64,000 bases of DNA from Aspidiotus rigidus (taxonomy: Eukaryota > Arthropoda > Insecta > Hemiptera > Diaspididae), in NCBI GenBank assembly GCA_035079385.1, contig JAVHKY010000025.1, positions 16,776,501 through 16,840,500 on the forward strand, given 5' to 3'. Under the pieces are notes generated by a model. That model was not told the DNA's origin. It worked only from the letters and a program-made list of their open reading frames with translations, and ran no database searches. Shown here in pieces: positions 35,393 through 47,100 of the stretch (positions within the stretch are counted from its first letter, which is position 1; each line of letters starts with the position of its first letter). A program made the translations under genes and the position numbers.

Positions 35393-37033
35393 TTAATTCT
35401 TAAAATAAATGAAATTTTCGAACAATTTTTGATCTTCGGAAGAAAGAGACAAGTCTTTAACGTAACCACCAAAATTGATCGCGATCTTATAAAGACTACT
35501 TTTAACGACGCTGAGTAGATTTTTCTTCACTTGTAACAGAGACGCGTTCGTCTTCTTGTTGACTACGACCAATTTATTAAGCGTTACGAACAGTCTCAAT
35601 AAAACGTGAATAATAGCAGCCAAATCTTGCTGAATTATTCCGTATTTATCTTCGGCAATAGAAATCGCTGCCAAGTTAGCTAAACTTAGGCACGCTAAGG
35701 ATACGGACTGGTATCGCTGTAGAGCAGCTTCCAATTGCTTATCTTTTAGTTCTTCGATGAGATAAGCAACCAGTCGGATAGTTTTTACGAAGTTGAAAGC
35801 ATCCTGGAAGATACCATCGTCTACACTTTTTTCGTTCAAAGGGTAACGAACAAAGTTTCGCGGAGAGAGAGGCCGTACATTAGGATAATATCTCTCTATC
35901 GGTGGCAATTTTTTGTCACTAGTTTCTGTAACGAAAGACTTCGGAGAAGTAAGGTTCTCAAGCTGCGTGACTGTGTCGGTAATCAATTTCATGGCTTCCG
36001 ACGATAGTTCTTTCCACGTGTATGGATGTCCACCAGGATAACTCAACGTGAATATCTCCATTCGTCGTCTTCTGTCGAACTGAGACACTATATTTAAATC
36101 GTAATAAGCTAAATATTGTAACAATGGAACATTAGACGTCGAGAGAGCGTCCCTCAATACAAACGAATTACTTTGCTGCGATTGTACGTCAGTGACAATA
36201 GGAAACTCGACTCTACTGACTAAAAAGATATCAAACAGTAACTTAAGAATAAGAATATTAAACAGAAAATACGCATTTAGAAGCCATAAACAGAACAGCA
36301 CATAAGGACTAAATATCGTTGAATACGAAATGTTCGCCGATACTGAGAATAAATAACAAAGAAAATTACAAAACGAGAAACCTCTGAGTAAGTAGAACAC
36401 AATGAATATGAAACAATAATAAACGGATCTCACGGAAACATTTTTTGTTGTTGCGAACATAGTCGGCATAGTCAGTGAATAATTATGTTGAATCAAAGAG
36501 AAATACTTGAAGCTCTTCTGGAAAATAAAATCGTTGAAGAAAAACAATACGTTCATCCATATAGAGTTAGTGATTAGTATAATTATTGTTTCGGTTACAG
36601 CAATATTCGACTTCTTTATATCCGCTTTGTCCGTCGGATATACGAAATAGCTTTTTAGCGCGATGAAAAATACGATGACAGTAAGAATACCACGAAGGAA
36701 GTACACCAAAAACCAAGTCACATTGTTAGGACTGAGTTTTTGGCAAATATACCGGAATCTAGTAATATTTTCGCACGGACTCACTTTCAGGTATTGAATA
36801 CTTTCGGTTAATATAAACACAATTGATAGAAATGACTGGAAAAGAGCGATAGCGAAGAAGCGAAGCTTCACTACATTTCCTAGCCATGTTATTAACCATA
36901 ACACGGGACGCTCGCTGAAATCTATTGACGCAATAAGTTGGAGGGCTAGGGTCTGAATGCTCACATGCCATAGTGTTATGTACAGGAATCTCTTGAAAAT
37001 AATTCTCTTCAAACCGGGATGAACAACAGCCAT
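35393..37033 (-). CDS. Ndc1: Nucleoporin NDC1, single exon
   Basis: An intact 546-residue frame. The N-terminal ~290 residues contain six or so hydrophobic membrane spans, as in the transmembrane nucleoporin NDC1/TMEM48. The soluble C-terminal half carries family landmarks: LLQYLAYYDLNIVSQFDRRR, SYPGGHPYTWKELSSEAM, LANLAAISIAEDKYGIIQQ and a final SSLYKIAINFGGYV...FENFIYFKN. These align with human NDC1 blocks such as the YLALQDLMLLSQYSP and QPGGHPHNW segments. NDC1 anchors the nuclear pore complex in the pore membrane and is needed for pore assembly. Human NDC1 is somewhat longer because of a Ser/Pro-rich linker that is short here. The gene has no intron, which is notable beside intron-containing neighbours. 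The start Met is the first in frame, 14 residues before the first hydrophobic stretch. Confidence 0.95.
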   Translation of the reverse strand: MAVVHPGLKRIIFKRFLYITLWHVSIQTLALQLIASIDFSERPVLWLITWLGNVVKLRFFAIALFQSFLSIVFILTESIQYLKVSPCENITRFRYICQKLSPNNVTWFLVYFLRGILTVIVFFIALKSYFVYPTDKADIKKSNIAVTETIIILITNSIWMNVLFFFNDFIFQKSFKYFSLIQHNYSLTMPTMFATTKNVSVRSVYYCFIFIVFYLLRGFSFCNFLCYLFSVSANISYSTIFSPYVLFCLWLLNAYFLFNILILKLLFDIFLVSRVEFPIVTDVQSQQSNSFVLRDALSTSNVPLLQYLAYYDLNIVSQFDRRRRMEIFTLSYPGGHPYTWKELSSEAMKLITDTVTQLENLTSPKSFVTETSDKKLPPIERYYPNVRPLSPRNFVRYPLNEKSVDDGIFQDAFNFVKTIRLVAYLIEELKDKQLEAALQRYQSVSLACLSLANLAAISIAEDKYGIIQQDLAAIIHVLLRLFVTLNKLVVVNKKTNASLLQVKKNLLSVVKSSLYKIAINFGGYVKDLSLSSEDQKLFENFIYFKN

Positions 37034-39042
37034 TGAAGAGATACTAATGCATGAGATACTGGTTTCAGTGCGGCAAAATTCATCTGCTGAAACATGAACA
37101 GTGTCAGAGACGTGAACGAAGTTTTGAACACGTCTTAGTGGATTGTGTTTGTATGAGACTGTAATTCAGGTTAGAAGATGTATAGCGGTGTACTCACTCA
37201 ATAAAACTGTGTTGAAATACAGAGAAATGGGACCAATTCCTGCGTAGTTTCATACCGATACAGACGATAGAATTCTAGGGCATCTTCAGTCATCAAGTTG
37301 GTAATGTGAAATTAGATCGTAACTGGAGATCCTGTCGACTGGTGACTGATGTAGAATTACGAGTACAAGGGTCTCTCGAAATTTGAAAATTGAATTTTGA
37401 TTTTGCTTCTTCTTTTTCCTTGTTTTATCGATGTTGGGGATGTTCATAATTTTTACCGGAAAATTTGTTGACTTCCGAAACAGAACAGCATGTTATGAGC
37501 GTGACGTCATACGATCATGCGGGTATCACGGTAGAGAGCGCTAAAGTTTACACTGAAATATTACTGTGTCAAAAATTCGCTTCAGGTTTCCACTTTTCCT
37601 TCCCGTTCTCATCTTCAGCAACCGTTCCACTGGTTTGGAGGGGGGTACAGCGATAATCCATTTTTGTGGAAAACATAAGGGTTTGGAGCAAAAACACGTT
37701 CCAAGATCGCAAAATTATAAAAAAATCAAAAATTTGTGGGAAGTGTCATAATGAATCAGGCTTTGCACTTTCGACAAAATACAACATAGCACACGTGTAC
37801 AGACTCCTAGAAACACAAGATCGATAATTCGCCATCTACGTGTTATGTTAAATAAATTCACGGATTCATTTGTCGTTAGATACATATATTGGAAAGGTAT
37901 TTTTTGCGGAATAAATTCACATCTCTTCATTTTTTTTTAATTGAGAAACTGAATAGGTAATTACGAGAAAAATTGATTTTGAGGGTCAACTCTCCTTGAC
38001 AGCCTGTGTTGAAGTGCTAAAGATTGACCACAACGATTTTATAGGCGCAGCAGAACCAACAAATTATTGAAGTTAGCGATCTTGTGTTTCTTCCCATGGG
38101 TCTATAGGCCTACACATTCGCAAACGCTGATTTGGCTCGGCCGAACCATTCAAAATAAGCTGAAATTTTCAACGATAAGACCGTTGTTGGATGGGCGAAT
38201 TCTATTAGCTTTCACTGAATAGCACCACACTTCAAATCTACAAAATTTTTATCTCAATTTTATCTTTAGTTCGCGATACGAATTACGATCAAGTTTCCAC
38301 GTGGGCCGAGTTATGGACCAAAATGTGCCAAAAATTGACCAATTTGCCCCAATTCTCAAAAATGAAAAATCTCTCAAACTTTCAAATTTCACTCGATCTA
38401 TTGAAAAAATTTAATGCTGATCCCGAAAAAATACCTGAATAATACTACAAAGCTTGAAAATGGCGAAATTTCCAAACTTTTATTTTAGAAATCTTGGAAA
38501 ATCGGTCAATCTTTAGCACATTTGGTTCCATTGAGGAACTAAGATACGTAGGCGCAAGCGACACAAATAGGATGATCATCGCCGTGTTGATAAAGTCGAG
38601 GGAGGAGCAATCTAAGTAGTATCCTAGGAGAATTTTCAACATCAAATATCAATTAGGTACAAGAATTCTAGCGATGAAAAATAAACGAGAATTTATTTCG
38701 TTTTTCATTTCATAATTTTTCTGATTAATCGAAATTCGATGTTTGATACTCTCTTATCTCTCACGGCACTCCTGAACCCCCTGCTCCACCATCAACTGCG
38801 TCAACACGGCGACGGTCCTCTTATCACTTGGGCGCATCTATCTTATCATATACCTAGTTACTTAGTTCAATAACTCGGCTGACTTCGTTTTTGGCGCAAA
38901 TTAAAGATAAAATATAGATACAATCTTTAGTAGATTTAAAGTATACATCCAATGTTTTCCGTTTTTTCGCTAAAACAGATTTAGCGCTAACTCCCATTCA
39001 ACTGGTAACATCTTTCTGGTCCATACCTAGGTGGCCGAAAAA
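37034..39042. other. No supported gene
   Basis: Upstream flank of NDC1, so its promoter should lie in the first few hundred bases; one TGACGTCA CRE-like palindrome is at 37502. The remainder is AT-rich with short unrelated frames. Confidence 0.4.
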
Positions 39043-39274
39043 TACCCGGTAAACAATTTGAAGCCCTCTGAAGCCCCTGGGAAAAACTACCCTCTGAAGC
39101 CCTCATTTGAAGCCCTGTTGATTCCCTGTTCCCCTCTTACTTCCCTATTGAAGCCCTCATGAAGCCCTCAAATATAAAGGGCTTCAGGGACACAAAAAGG
39201 AAACAGGGCTTAATTTGGGAAAAACTAGCCTTTTAATTCCCATTTGAAGCCCTGTTTCCTTTGTTTACCGGGTA
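39043..39274. mobile_element. MITE with TA duplication and GAAGCCCT internal repeats
   Basis: The ends read TACCCGGTAAACAA (39043-39056) and TTGTTTACCGGGTA (39261-39274), a perfect 14-bp inverted pair that includes a TA on each side. This fits a TA target duplication as in Tc1/mariner-type elements. Inside, the octamer GAAGCCCT occurs at least seven times directly and once inverted (AGGGCTTC near 39178), so part of the element can fold into a hairpin. Confidence 0.85.
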
Positions 39275-40254
39275 ATGTAGACGAACTTATAGTTTTACTT
39301 AATAAGAGACGCATGAAATATTGCTCTATTAAAAAGTACAAGGAAAAAATCGCTGGTACAGAACTACAGATTTTTGAGAACAGAATCCACAGAATGGAAT
39401 TTTTTTTGATTTCAATTATCCTCCATATAGTTATATTTTATTTCTTCTTTCCCTCGAAAGTCGATAACACAATAAATAAATAAATAAAAAATTAGAAACT
39501 ATGTCATCTGTAATTCATTTTTAATGAAATAAACAAAAAGATTCTCTCAAAAGCCAATAGGTATCAATCTTAGAAAATAAAGTTTTTTTGATTACGTATT
39601 GTCGAAAAATAGTACCAAAACGGATACAAAATTGAAAAACAAAATAGCAGTTCTTGATATTATAATAAATTTCTATTTATATCTACTCTTCTCTCCTACA
39701 GTGGATGACACAATAGTTATAAAAAAATTGAGACCGTGTCATTCATAATATTCAATTTCAATGAAATGAACAAAAAATTACTCTTAATAACGAATATTAA
39801 TCTTAGAAATCAAATTTTTTGTATTGAGTAATGTCCAAAAATAGTAACAAAAAGAAATACAAAATTGAAAAACGAAATAGTATTTCTTAATAATAGCAAA
39901 GATGAAATATTTTTGAAATAATATAAAGACTTGTACCTCAACAACTTTATCTTAGACACTTAAAAATAATAACTTGTAAGCGTAACCTCACACATAATCA
40001 TTTTTATCAAGTACACGGATGAGAATCAAACCAGTCTTGATTCCATAACCTTTTAAAAAGAGAAAAAACACTTCTTTGAGAACTAACAATACCAGTAAAT
40101 GCAAAATATTAAAAATGATAGAATTATTCATGACTCATAAACGAAAAGATTGTTGAAGAAATACGATTAATGAGAAAGTTGAGCCCAATTATTAGAAGAA
40201 AAAATAAACTTGTGTAGCGACAAAATTATTGAGCTTTTCTCGTTGCATTACTCA
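39275..40254. other. No supported gene
   Basis: AT-rich sequence containing two loosely similar blocks near 39480-39640 and 39720-39880 (…ATGTCAT..GTAATTC..TTTTAATGAAAT-AACAAAAA… and …TGTCATTCATAAT…TTTCAATGAAATGAACAAAAA…), suggesting an old duplication of roughly 245 bp period. No gene. Confidence 0.4.
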
Positions 40255-40941
40255 TTAGTTGAGGGGCATCGATACGCTTGATGGTGATGTTGGACCAAAG
40301 ATAATACCATGTCCAGCATAAGCAGGTGGAGTTCCCATTTCGGCGAACAGTGAACACACGACTTTAACGAAATGCAAGAAAATAGCTGAAGGAAGAAAAG
40401 TTTGAATGTTAGTGCATGATAATAAGAGCATTACTGTTACCCATAAAAATTAACCAATCGGTAGTAGATCTTTCATTTATTCAAAACTGATGACGTAATT
40501 TTATGACGGACGAATAAATTTGAGGCTCCTTCTAGCCCTTCTAAATCCCCACTCACATTAAGAAGTTTTGCATTAACAAACATAATTATTACAATTTTCT
40601 TGGAAAATGGAATTTTTTTTTACAATATTATAATACTATTTTAGTACTTACTAATGTTTATTACGCTGATAACTAATGCCAGTATGGTTGCCGGCCCAAT
40701 CGTATCCGCAAAACTACTACCGCTCTTATAGCTCACGTCGAGATTAGGTGAGCCGTATCTATCTTCAGCAAACGAGAAAGTTCCTACGAATTTCGACGGA
40801 TGGATCGCATTCAAGGCTCTAGTAAAAAACAAAAATACCTTGAAAATTGATAAACCCGGTTCCTCCCCAGGCAGTACATCATAACTAGAGACCGGATTCC
40901 TCGGCATTTGGCACTTTTTTTGTAGAAGGGGCGAACACAAT
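40255..40941 (-). CDS. Partial gene, C-terminal exons of an unrecognised membrane protein
   Basis: Two minus-strand exons, 40941-40652 and 40385-40255, are joined by a GT-AG intron (donor GTAAGTAC; acceptor preceded by a pyrimidine run ending TTCCTTCAG). Reading through gives LCSPLLQKKCQMPRNPVSSY…, then RALNAIHPSKFVGTFSFAED, then TIGPATILALVISVINI|TIFLHFVKVVCSLF, and a tail ending GPTSPSSVSMPLN with a stop. One long hydrophobic segment spans the splice junction and would be membrane-embedded. I do not recognise the family. An upstream exon could lie near 41010-41070 after a TTTATATTTTCAG acceptor, but its frame does not join cleanly, so the 5' end is undefined. Codon use and splice sites argue for a real gene. 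Confidence 0.45.
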
Positions 40942-41302
40942 CTAATGAAATATGAGTACGAGTCATGGTGAGAGGAAGCGAGAGTAAAAATTTTTTTTAC
41001 TGAAATTAGCCGAAACTGTAATAAATGCCGTATTGGTCAAAACGCCAAAACGGTGCTGAAAATATAAATAAGTCAGGGAAATTGTATACAATTGATGTCT
41101 TTTGCGCACACAAGGTCATCGATTAATTGACTCAAAGAAGAACACCGTGTTTTCTCTTATCGCTATGCTTGAAAAATTTTCATCCCGAAACCGTCAATGC
41201 ACCTGATTGTGACAATAAACAATTTTTTTGATCCTTTTTAATCGTAAAACTGAATTAGAATTTACTTTTCCGTCGAAAATACGTTTTTTTTTTTTTTTTT
41301 AC

Positions 41303-41422
41303 ATGTGCCGAAAAATGCCGATTTTTTTTATTTTGATGCCGATAATAAGTCTTTTAGCTGCCGGGAATCCGGTCTCTAATCATAACATTCGCGAACCGGA
41401 ACAAGCGAAAATTAATTATCAA
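41303..41422 (+). CDS. Orphan signal-peptide exon of an unknown secreted protein
   Basis: Forty codons from ATG at 41303 to a good donor (CAA|GTAAGC) give MCRKMPIFFILMPIISLLAA followed by GNPVSNHNIREPEQAKINYQ: a hydrophobic signal sequence, then a short polar stretch. A second Met at 41315 is an equally good start. No following exon can be identified, because a retrotransposon remnant fills the next kilobase and may sit in the intron or have replaced the gene's 3' end. The frame without splicing continues only to 41497. The product is unknown. Confidence 0.35.
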
Positions 41423-41499
41423 GTAAGCATTTCTGAGGCGAATAGATTCTCCAATTCAATAACTCTTCAAGACACGGCCACCCTTCCAGACCCCTGAAA

Positions 41500-42680
41500 C
41501 CCCTCCATAGCATTAGATACCTTATCAAGTTCATTAACGATACCGCAGAACTCTCTATCCCTCACTTTTCAGGAAAAAAGAAACGTAATCAAGTCCCTTG
41601 GTAGTCAGACGAAATCCATCAAGCCATCAAAACACGCAACAACTCCATCCGAACCTAAACTGAGTTGATACCTTACAAGATTGAAAGTCCGCGCCTAAGC
41701 AAGAACTCTAACCCCCCCGTCCCATAACCCAACTGACAACAAACGACGCAATCACATCACATTCTCTTTTTATCTCCGTATTACTAGCTAAACAATTCAC
41801 CTCAGCGTCCTCTAACGCTAATTACGATCCCAATTTCTCAAGTTATAAACTCCATCAAGAAAAATTTGATACGAGTATATTATCTTACGTCCCTCCAAAA
41901 AATGATGTCCTTCCATACAACCTCCATGTTTCTGAAAATGAATTCATAACTACTATAAATAAAAACATGAGAAACGCTTCTCCCGGACTTGACAACATAC
42001 CCTTTAAAATCACCACCCAAACTCATTCTCTTACCTCCTCTCCTTATTTAACGTCATCTTCGCACAAAATATTTATCCCAACTTTTAGAAAACAGTCATC
42101 ATCCTCCCTATACTAAAACCCAACTCTGACCCACTCCTCCCCGTCTCATAACGCCCTATAGCCCTCTTCAGTGTTCTTGGCAAATCATTCCAAAAAATAC
42201 TGAACCTCTTCTAGTATTTAGAATCAAAGAACATCCTCTCATCCTTCCAATACGGTTTCAGAAAAGGACGGCACACTGTACAACCTCTTTTCGATCTTCA
42301 ATCCCAAATCAACGATGCAACCACGAACAAATATTGTCTGTACTCCATCTTCTTCAACCTCCAGGAACCGTTTCCTCAAGTCTGGAAACATCTTATCTCG
42401 ACCAAATTCTACGAAATTGGTCTCCAAGGTCACCTTCCAAATATACTGAAAACCTTTCTCAACAACAGAACCAGTTTGGTAAAAATCAATAACATAACCT
42501 TCCCCCCCGCTTTCGTTCCAAAACGGAGTCCCCCGAGGCGAAGTTTTCTTAATAGCTATCAATGATATCACCTCACATGTCACCCCTCCTCAGCTGCCTC
42601 TCTGATGGGTCTAGAACATCTAATAAAGCAGCGTACACGTACTCTATTGGCGGGGAAATATTATTTTCAGAACGCATCCG
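41500..42680 (+). pseudogene. Non-LTR retrotransposon (Jockey-like) RT remnant
   Basis: Conceptual translation with many frameshifts gives the ordered landmarks of a LINE ORF2. They are the linker after the endonuclease (VWWSDEIHQAIKTRNNSI near 41610), NMRNASPGLDNIPFKI (RT entry, 41966-42015), RPIALFSVLGKSFQKIL (about 42150-42200), QYGFRKGRHTVQPLFDLQSQ (42248-42310), and a block at 42330-42380 in the position of the family's FLDI-KAFD-VWH motif. The catalytic ADD region is not recognisable. The element is dead. It directly follows the orphan signal-peptide exon. Confidence 0.75.
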
Positions 42681-44104
42681 CAACAAGTTAGTAGTATTGA
42701 CGGGAGGATATCCGGGCAGTCGACAAAAAAACCAGGGCAAAACCTAGAAAAGAGACACTGGTCGCGCCTCCCCCTTCCATTTTCAAAACTTAATCTCTCA
42801 AAGATTGCTCAAATGGATTTGAACACTCTCTTTCGACAATACTTAAATCTGCGATATCGATGTCCTTCAGCCCTTTCTATTTGTCAAATTTCTTTTATAA
42901 TCCTCTATCTGATGTAGAATAAACCTAAAGTACTTCCTGTCATCATCTGACCCACCGGTAATGGAAAAAAAAAGTTTCAAAACTTGCTCATACAATCATA
43001 CTTCCAACCTTGAATCAAACATTTAAGTTTTCCAATTGGAACTACATGCTTAGCAGTCATTCTAACATTCTGCCTTCCCGAAATGTTAATATTGCAATCA
43101 ATACTTACGAATTTATTCCGAAAATGGCCAGAAGTAAGCACAAAGAAATTGCAGTCATCATTAAAAATATCAAGATTACAATACCCATGAATGGTAACAG
43201 GAAATATCGTTGATCCTAACAACACATACACAGAAAAAAGGATATTACGTTTCATCATAATGAACCAATACATACATAATGATATATTCATAGGTAGCTC
43301 ACCGTTTTACAGGAAAACATGGCCGCCACACAAGATACGCATATTATAGCTTCTATGAACGAGGAATGGGTGGCGTATTCTGAAACAGACCAAACGCGCA
43401 CAAAGTCAATTTAATCTTACAATATGAGAGCTGTTAATTTTGAAAAATCGTTTGACTCTTCTTTCTTCTGCTCAAAACTAGTCCAAACCCTCACTGTCTT
43501 AACATTATTTCTGGCCACTCTTCATCAATATAAAAATAGAAAATATTCTGGTGGAGCATTAAAAGGTGGCAACAAAGCGAACTGACTCTTTATTCAACTA
43601 AACTCTGTTTGTCACAAAAAAAATAAAAAATAGAACTTTCTTTAAAATAAATGAAGATTTCATTTCATATTTCCTTGTATGTGGTATATACGTACTTTAT
43701 TTTTGTTCTGTAAGTAAGTGAAAGCCACGCTTACCTTATGGCAACAACAGCGACTTAAAATGATAGACTAGCTTCTGGGCTATTATGAGCTCGACATTTT
43801 CCTAGTTCCCACAATAGGTTAGGGCCTAATATTCTGTATTTAAGGCTAGACAGCCAACAGGCCCAATTGCTCCAATATTTCGTCTGGTATAAACCTAGTA
43901 TATTGCGTGTTAGGTCAACTAGCTCGCAGGCGAATGACCATCGATGAGTTAGAATCTTTTATTTAATCTGTTAATGACGTTTGTCGTGATTCTATGATGC
44001 TGATCTTAGAGTTAGGGAATACAAAAAGATATCTCCTCCTTATTGGATTTGAAGGTCAAGGCTAGTTTAGTTCAAAAGTTTCAGCCCTGTATCATAAATT
44101 GCAG
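42681..44104. other. No supported gene
   Basis: Short frames only on both strands. No recognisable domain and no clear repeat boundary. Confidence 0.4.
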
Positions 44105-44225
44105 TCGAGTAGAGTTCAGTCGGAACGAGACGAGACGAATCTGTTGGAGAAGGTTTGAAGTTTAGCCTACCCTCCCCCTTCCCTCAATAACGCCGACACT
44201 CGAACGAGAGATGAAAGTGAGTCAG
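44105..44225 (+). pseudogene. Short PLE N-terminal fragment
   Basis: Around 44155-44190, GAGAAGGTTTGAAGTTTAGC and then CTACCCTCCC match the EKGLKFSLPPL stretch of the 8.3-kb PLE copy, with one frame change. The preceding bases fit its SDETAPL. Only about 40 codons are left. Confidence 0.4.
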
Positions 44226-44595
44226 TTAACAGTACGGTGAGGAGATGGAGATGAGAAAGACAAGAGTATATGATGGAAGCAAAATTTTTCAATCAACGAC
44301 TGGTTATACGTTGAAGGTTCGGTTAGTGTGGCTCAGAGAGCTCCAATTGGCATCCAATAGACCGATTCCCCGGTGACGTCACAGTGTTGATAACAGTGAG
44401 CGATGGTGAGTCAAAGTACCCATATTTGTAATCGATATTACGATTATTGGGCCAATCATGACATCGATTTCCATAAGAATACATAGGGAACGATTCGATC
44501 ACATACAGATATTCAAAAACAAGATGTTCCTAATGTATTAGAGATCTCTATCTAGAATCTAGAAGTTCTCTGGAATTCAAATATGTAGCTTTTAT
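44226..44595. other. No supported gene
   Basis: Intergenic sequence between two retroelement fragments. It holds one TGACGTCA palindrome at 44374. Confidence 0.4.
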
Positions 44596-45330
44596 TGCTA
44601 ACGTATTTCTTGTTCTTGAATACTAGTGAATGATCGAAACGTTCCCTGTGTATCCTTATGGGATTCTAAACTGGCTGCCCCAAAGCCAGCAGCAGAGAAC
44701 AAGCATTCAATCAAAATCGAAGATGTTGACGTCACGGGGAATCGGTCTATTGGAGCTGGGGTCCTCCAAGGATCAGTACTAGGTCCGTTACTGTTCCTCT
44801 TATATACAGCCGACATTCCAGTCAGCGAGAATGCTATGGTGGCGCTTTTTGCCGACGACACAGCGGTGATTTCTCTCGGGAAGGAATATTGATCAGCGGT
44901 CTCGGGCCTTCAAGATACAGTTGACCGAATGTGCAGCTGGGCACCGGACTGGAAAATCCCTCTAAACGAGCGTAAGTCTGTTCATGTTGACTTTTCTCAT
45001 CTACATTGAGGGGAAAACGATCCCTCTCGCTATCTGGGCCTACATCTTGAATGTAATTAAATTGGCGGGAGCGCGCTTGAAGGAGGAGAGTGTTACTCAA
45101 CAGGCAGCTGAAAAAACGTCATTCGAAACTCAGCCTCACCAATAAGAGACTCATCTACTCTACAGTCTTCAAACCAACATGGACCTACGCCTGCAAACTC
45201 TAGGGTGCAACAGCTAACTCCAATCGCCTCATCATTGAAAGGCTCCAAAACAAATGCATGAGAACGATTACAACGTTCTACATAACCAATGCTCAACTTT
45301 TCTCTTCGCTCATGAAATAACGCATAAAAA
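44596..45330 (+). pseudogene. Jockey-clade LINE reverse transcriptase fragment
   Basis: A frame at 44626-44892 reads GAGVLQGSVLGPLLFLLYTA followed by DIPVSENAMVALFADDTAVI. This is the diagnostic GVPQGSVLGPLLF...Y..DIP block and the catalytic FADD of Jockey-type LINEs. After stops and frameshifts, 45030-45300 retains the thumb and C-terminal region (…LAGARLKEE…, TNKRLIYSTVFKPTW-like, RLQNKCMRTI-like). It is 5'-truncated and inactive. Confidence 0.85.
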
Positions 45331-45579
45331 TGTATTATGATGAAATCTAATTTGTGGAACAGAAACCGATATCACAAACCAATCGTATATGCGAACATGA
45401 AAAAATATGCCGGGTGCTTAAACTATCGCTTATAGGTAACACAGTTTACTAAGATTGACAAAATGAACCAAGAACACGTTCCCTGTTGAAAAATAAGATT
45501 CTCTACCTCACTTCCCCTCTCAAGCGAGTGTAACCAGCGCGACGCCCTTCGTAAATTCAAATTCAATACCAATATATTC

Positions 45580-45867
45580 TAAGGCGTAGCCAGTCTTCAG
45601 ACTCAGGTGGGGCACACGATATTCTTGGTAGGGCAAGACATTTTCAAAAAATAAGTGTACAAATTTTTTGCTCGCTTTGCTTACAATATCATGTTTCTTT
45701 TTGTTATCAAAACCAGCTCAAAAAGTAAAAGTCGTTTCAAGCCGCAAGACTAGACTTCGTTTTATTTTAATGAGCAAAAACTACAAATGACCAGACTTTC
45801 CTAGGTCGGGCAAGCGACTCTGATAGGGCGGACGCCACCCGCCCTGCTCGCACGCTGGCTACGTCTT
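45580..45867. mobile_element. hAT-like MITE
   Basis: The left end TAAGGCGTAGCCAG (45580) pairs with the right end CTGGCTACGTCTTG (45854-45867) as an imperfect terminal inverted repeat of the common CAGGGGCGTAGC-type found in hAT-related MITEs. The flanks show AATATATT on the left and AATTATATT on the right, a plausible worn 8-bp target duplication. No transposase is encoded. Confidence 0.6.
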
Positions 45868-47100
45868 GAATTATATTCCTATTGTTCCCTAACGATAATA
45901 CTGGGCTGAGCCATTCAACGTCTGAAAGAGACATTATTTCAAAACCATCCATAAGCAGGATGTCTACCAGAATTGAAAAACGGAAATAGTTGACATTCGT
46001 TGACCTTTTTTCGATATTTTATTTGACCCTAAAAAATATCACCCCCCCCCCTCTCCAAATTAGTATTGTAATTTTGGTATTTTTTTATTCGTTTGCAAGA
46101 ATTAATATTTAATTGAGAAAATTGTCATTTTAAAAGCCAGAAGTTTGATTATACCTTGATATTGTGCATATAGGAAGACATGTGAAAAACATTCTTTACA
46201 CAAAATTATGCATTTTTGGACTTTTTAGTTGACCTACGGATAGAAAAGTTGACTTTACTTGACGTAGTTGACATAGTTGACCTGGTAGATACCCTGATAA
46301 GTTTCAAAAACACGTCTTTCTTTACCGAATGGTAGGTATGTTCACTTGGATAGTCAAAAATTCAATTCAACGTGAGTTTGTAGACCAATGAGGCAAATTC
46401 TAGACACAGTCTGGCAAATGCAAAATAAAGTATTTTGTTATTCCAACGATTCAGTGAGTTTCTACAAAGGGAACTTGTGGCATTCAACACTTTCTTCGAT
46501 TTTCAGTAGCACACCATCTTTTTATACATAATAATTTTCAATTTCTTAGAATATCGTAAGAACTACTCGCGTTGTGAAATCTCAATTTCTCTTGCTTACT
46601 CGGCTTTTTCTTTCAAGAAGTTAAAATAAGAAAAACGACACATTTTACTCGCTTCAATATGATTTGTCATCATTTCATTTCTACGTATATAAATTCATTT
46701 TGCATCGCACACATGACAGGCGTGCCTTCGAAAGTCGAAACCTTTTGTTGGTTTATCGTTTTATTTCATACAATAATTAATTAATGGTAATAGTATAGCT
46801 ACTCTTTATCAAGACTTCTCCAATCTGGCAATTCAAGAATTTAATGGCTCCGAATAGCGAAAACGACATAAGGAATTTTTCACCGTGCAGAACATTTCTG
46901 CTCATACATCAAAAATATTTTGATCACGTTTTTCTCATACAATCCGATTCGAGGCCGACTTGTCGCTTGTCGACATCGTTGGGAATGATATGAAATTACA
47001 ATTAATAAGGAAGGAAGAGAAACATTTTGATTCTTACACTAGGTGAAGTGGTAAATTTTAATGTTCACTAGGAATACGACGGGTTCAATGATATCAATAG
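45868..47100. other. No supported gene
   Basis: AT-rich, with a run of nine or so C at about 46043-46052. An acceptor-like TTCACTAG at 47063-47070 precedes the coding-like segment that follows. Confidence 0.4.

Noticed and set aside
40900..40960. A 20-base intron (GTATTTTTGTTTTTTACTAG) inside the minus-strand exon at 40.8 kb
   Set aside because: Too short for a spliceosomal intron, and the frame reads through it without a stop, so it was kept as exon.
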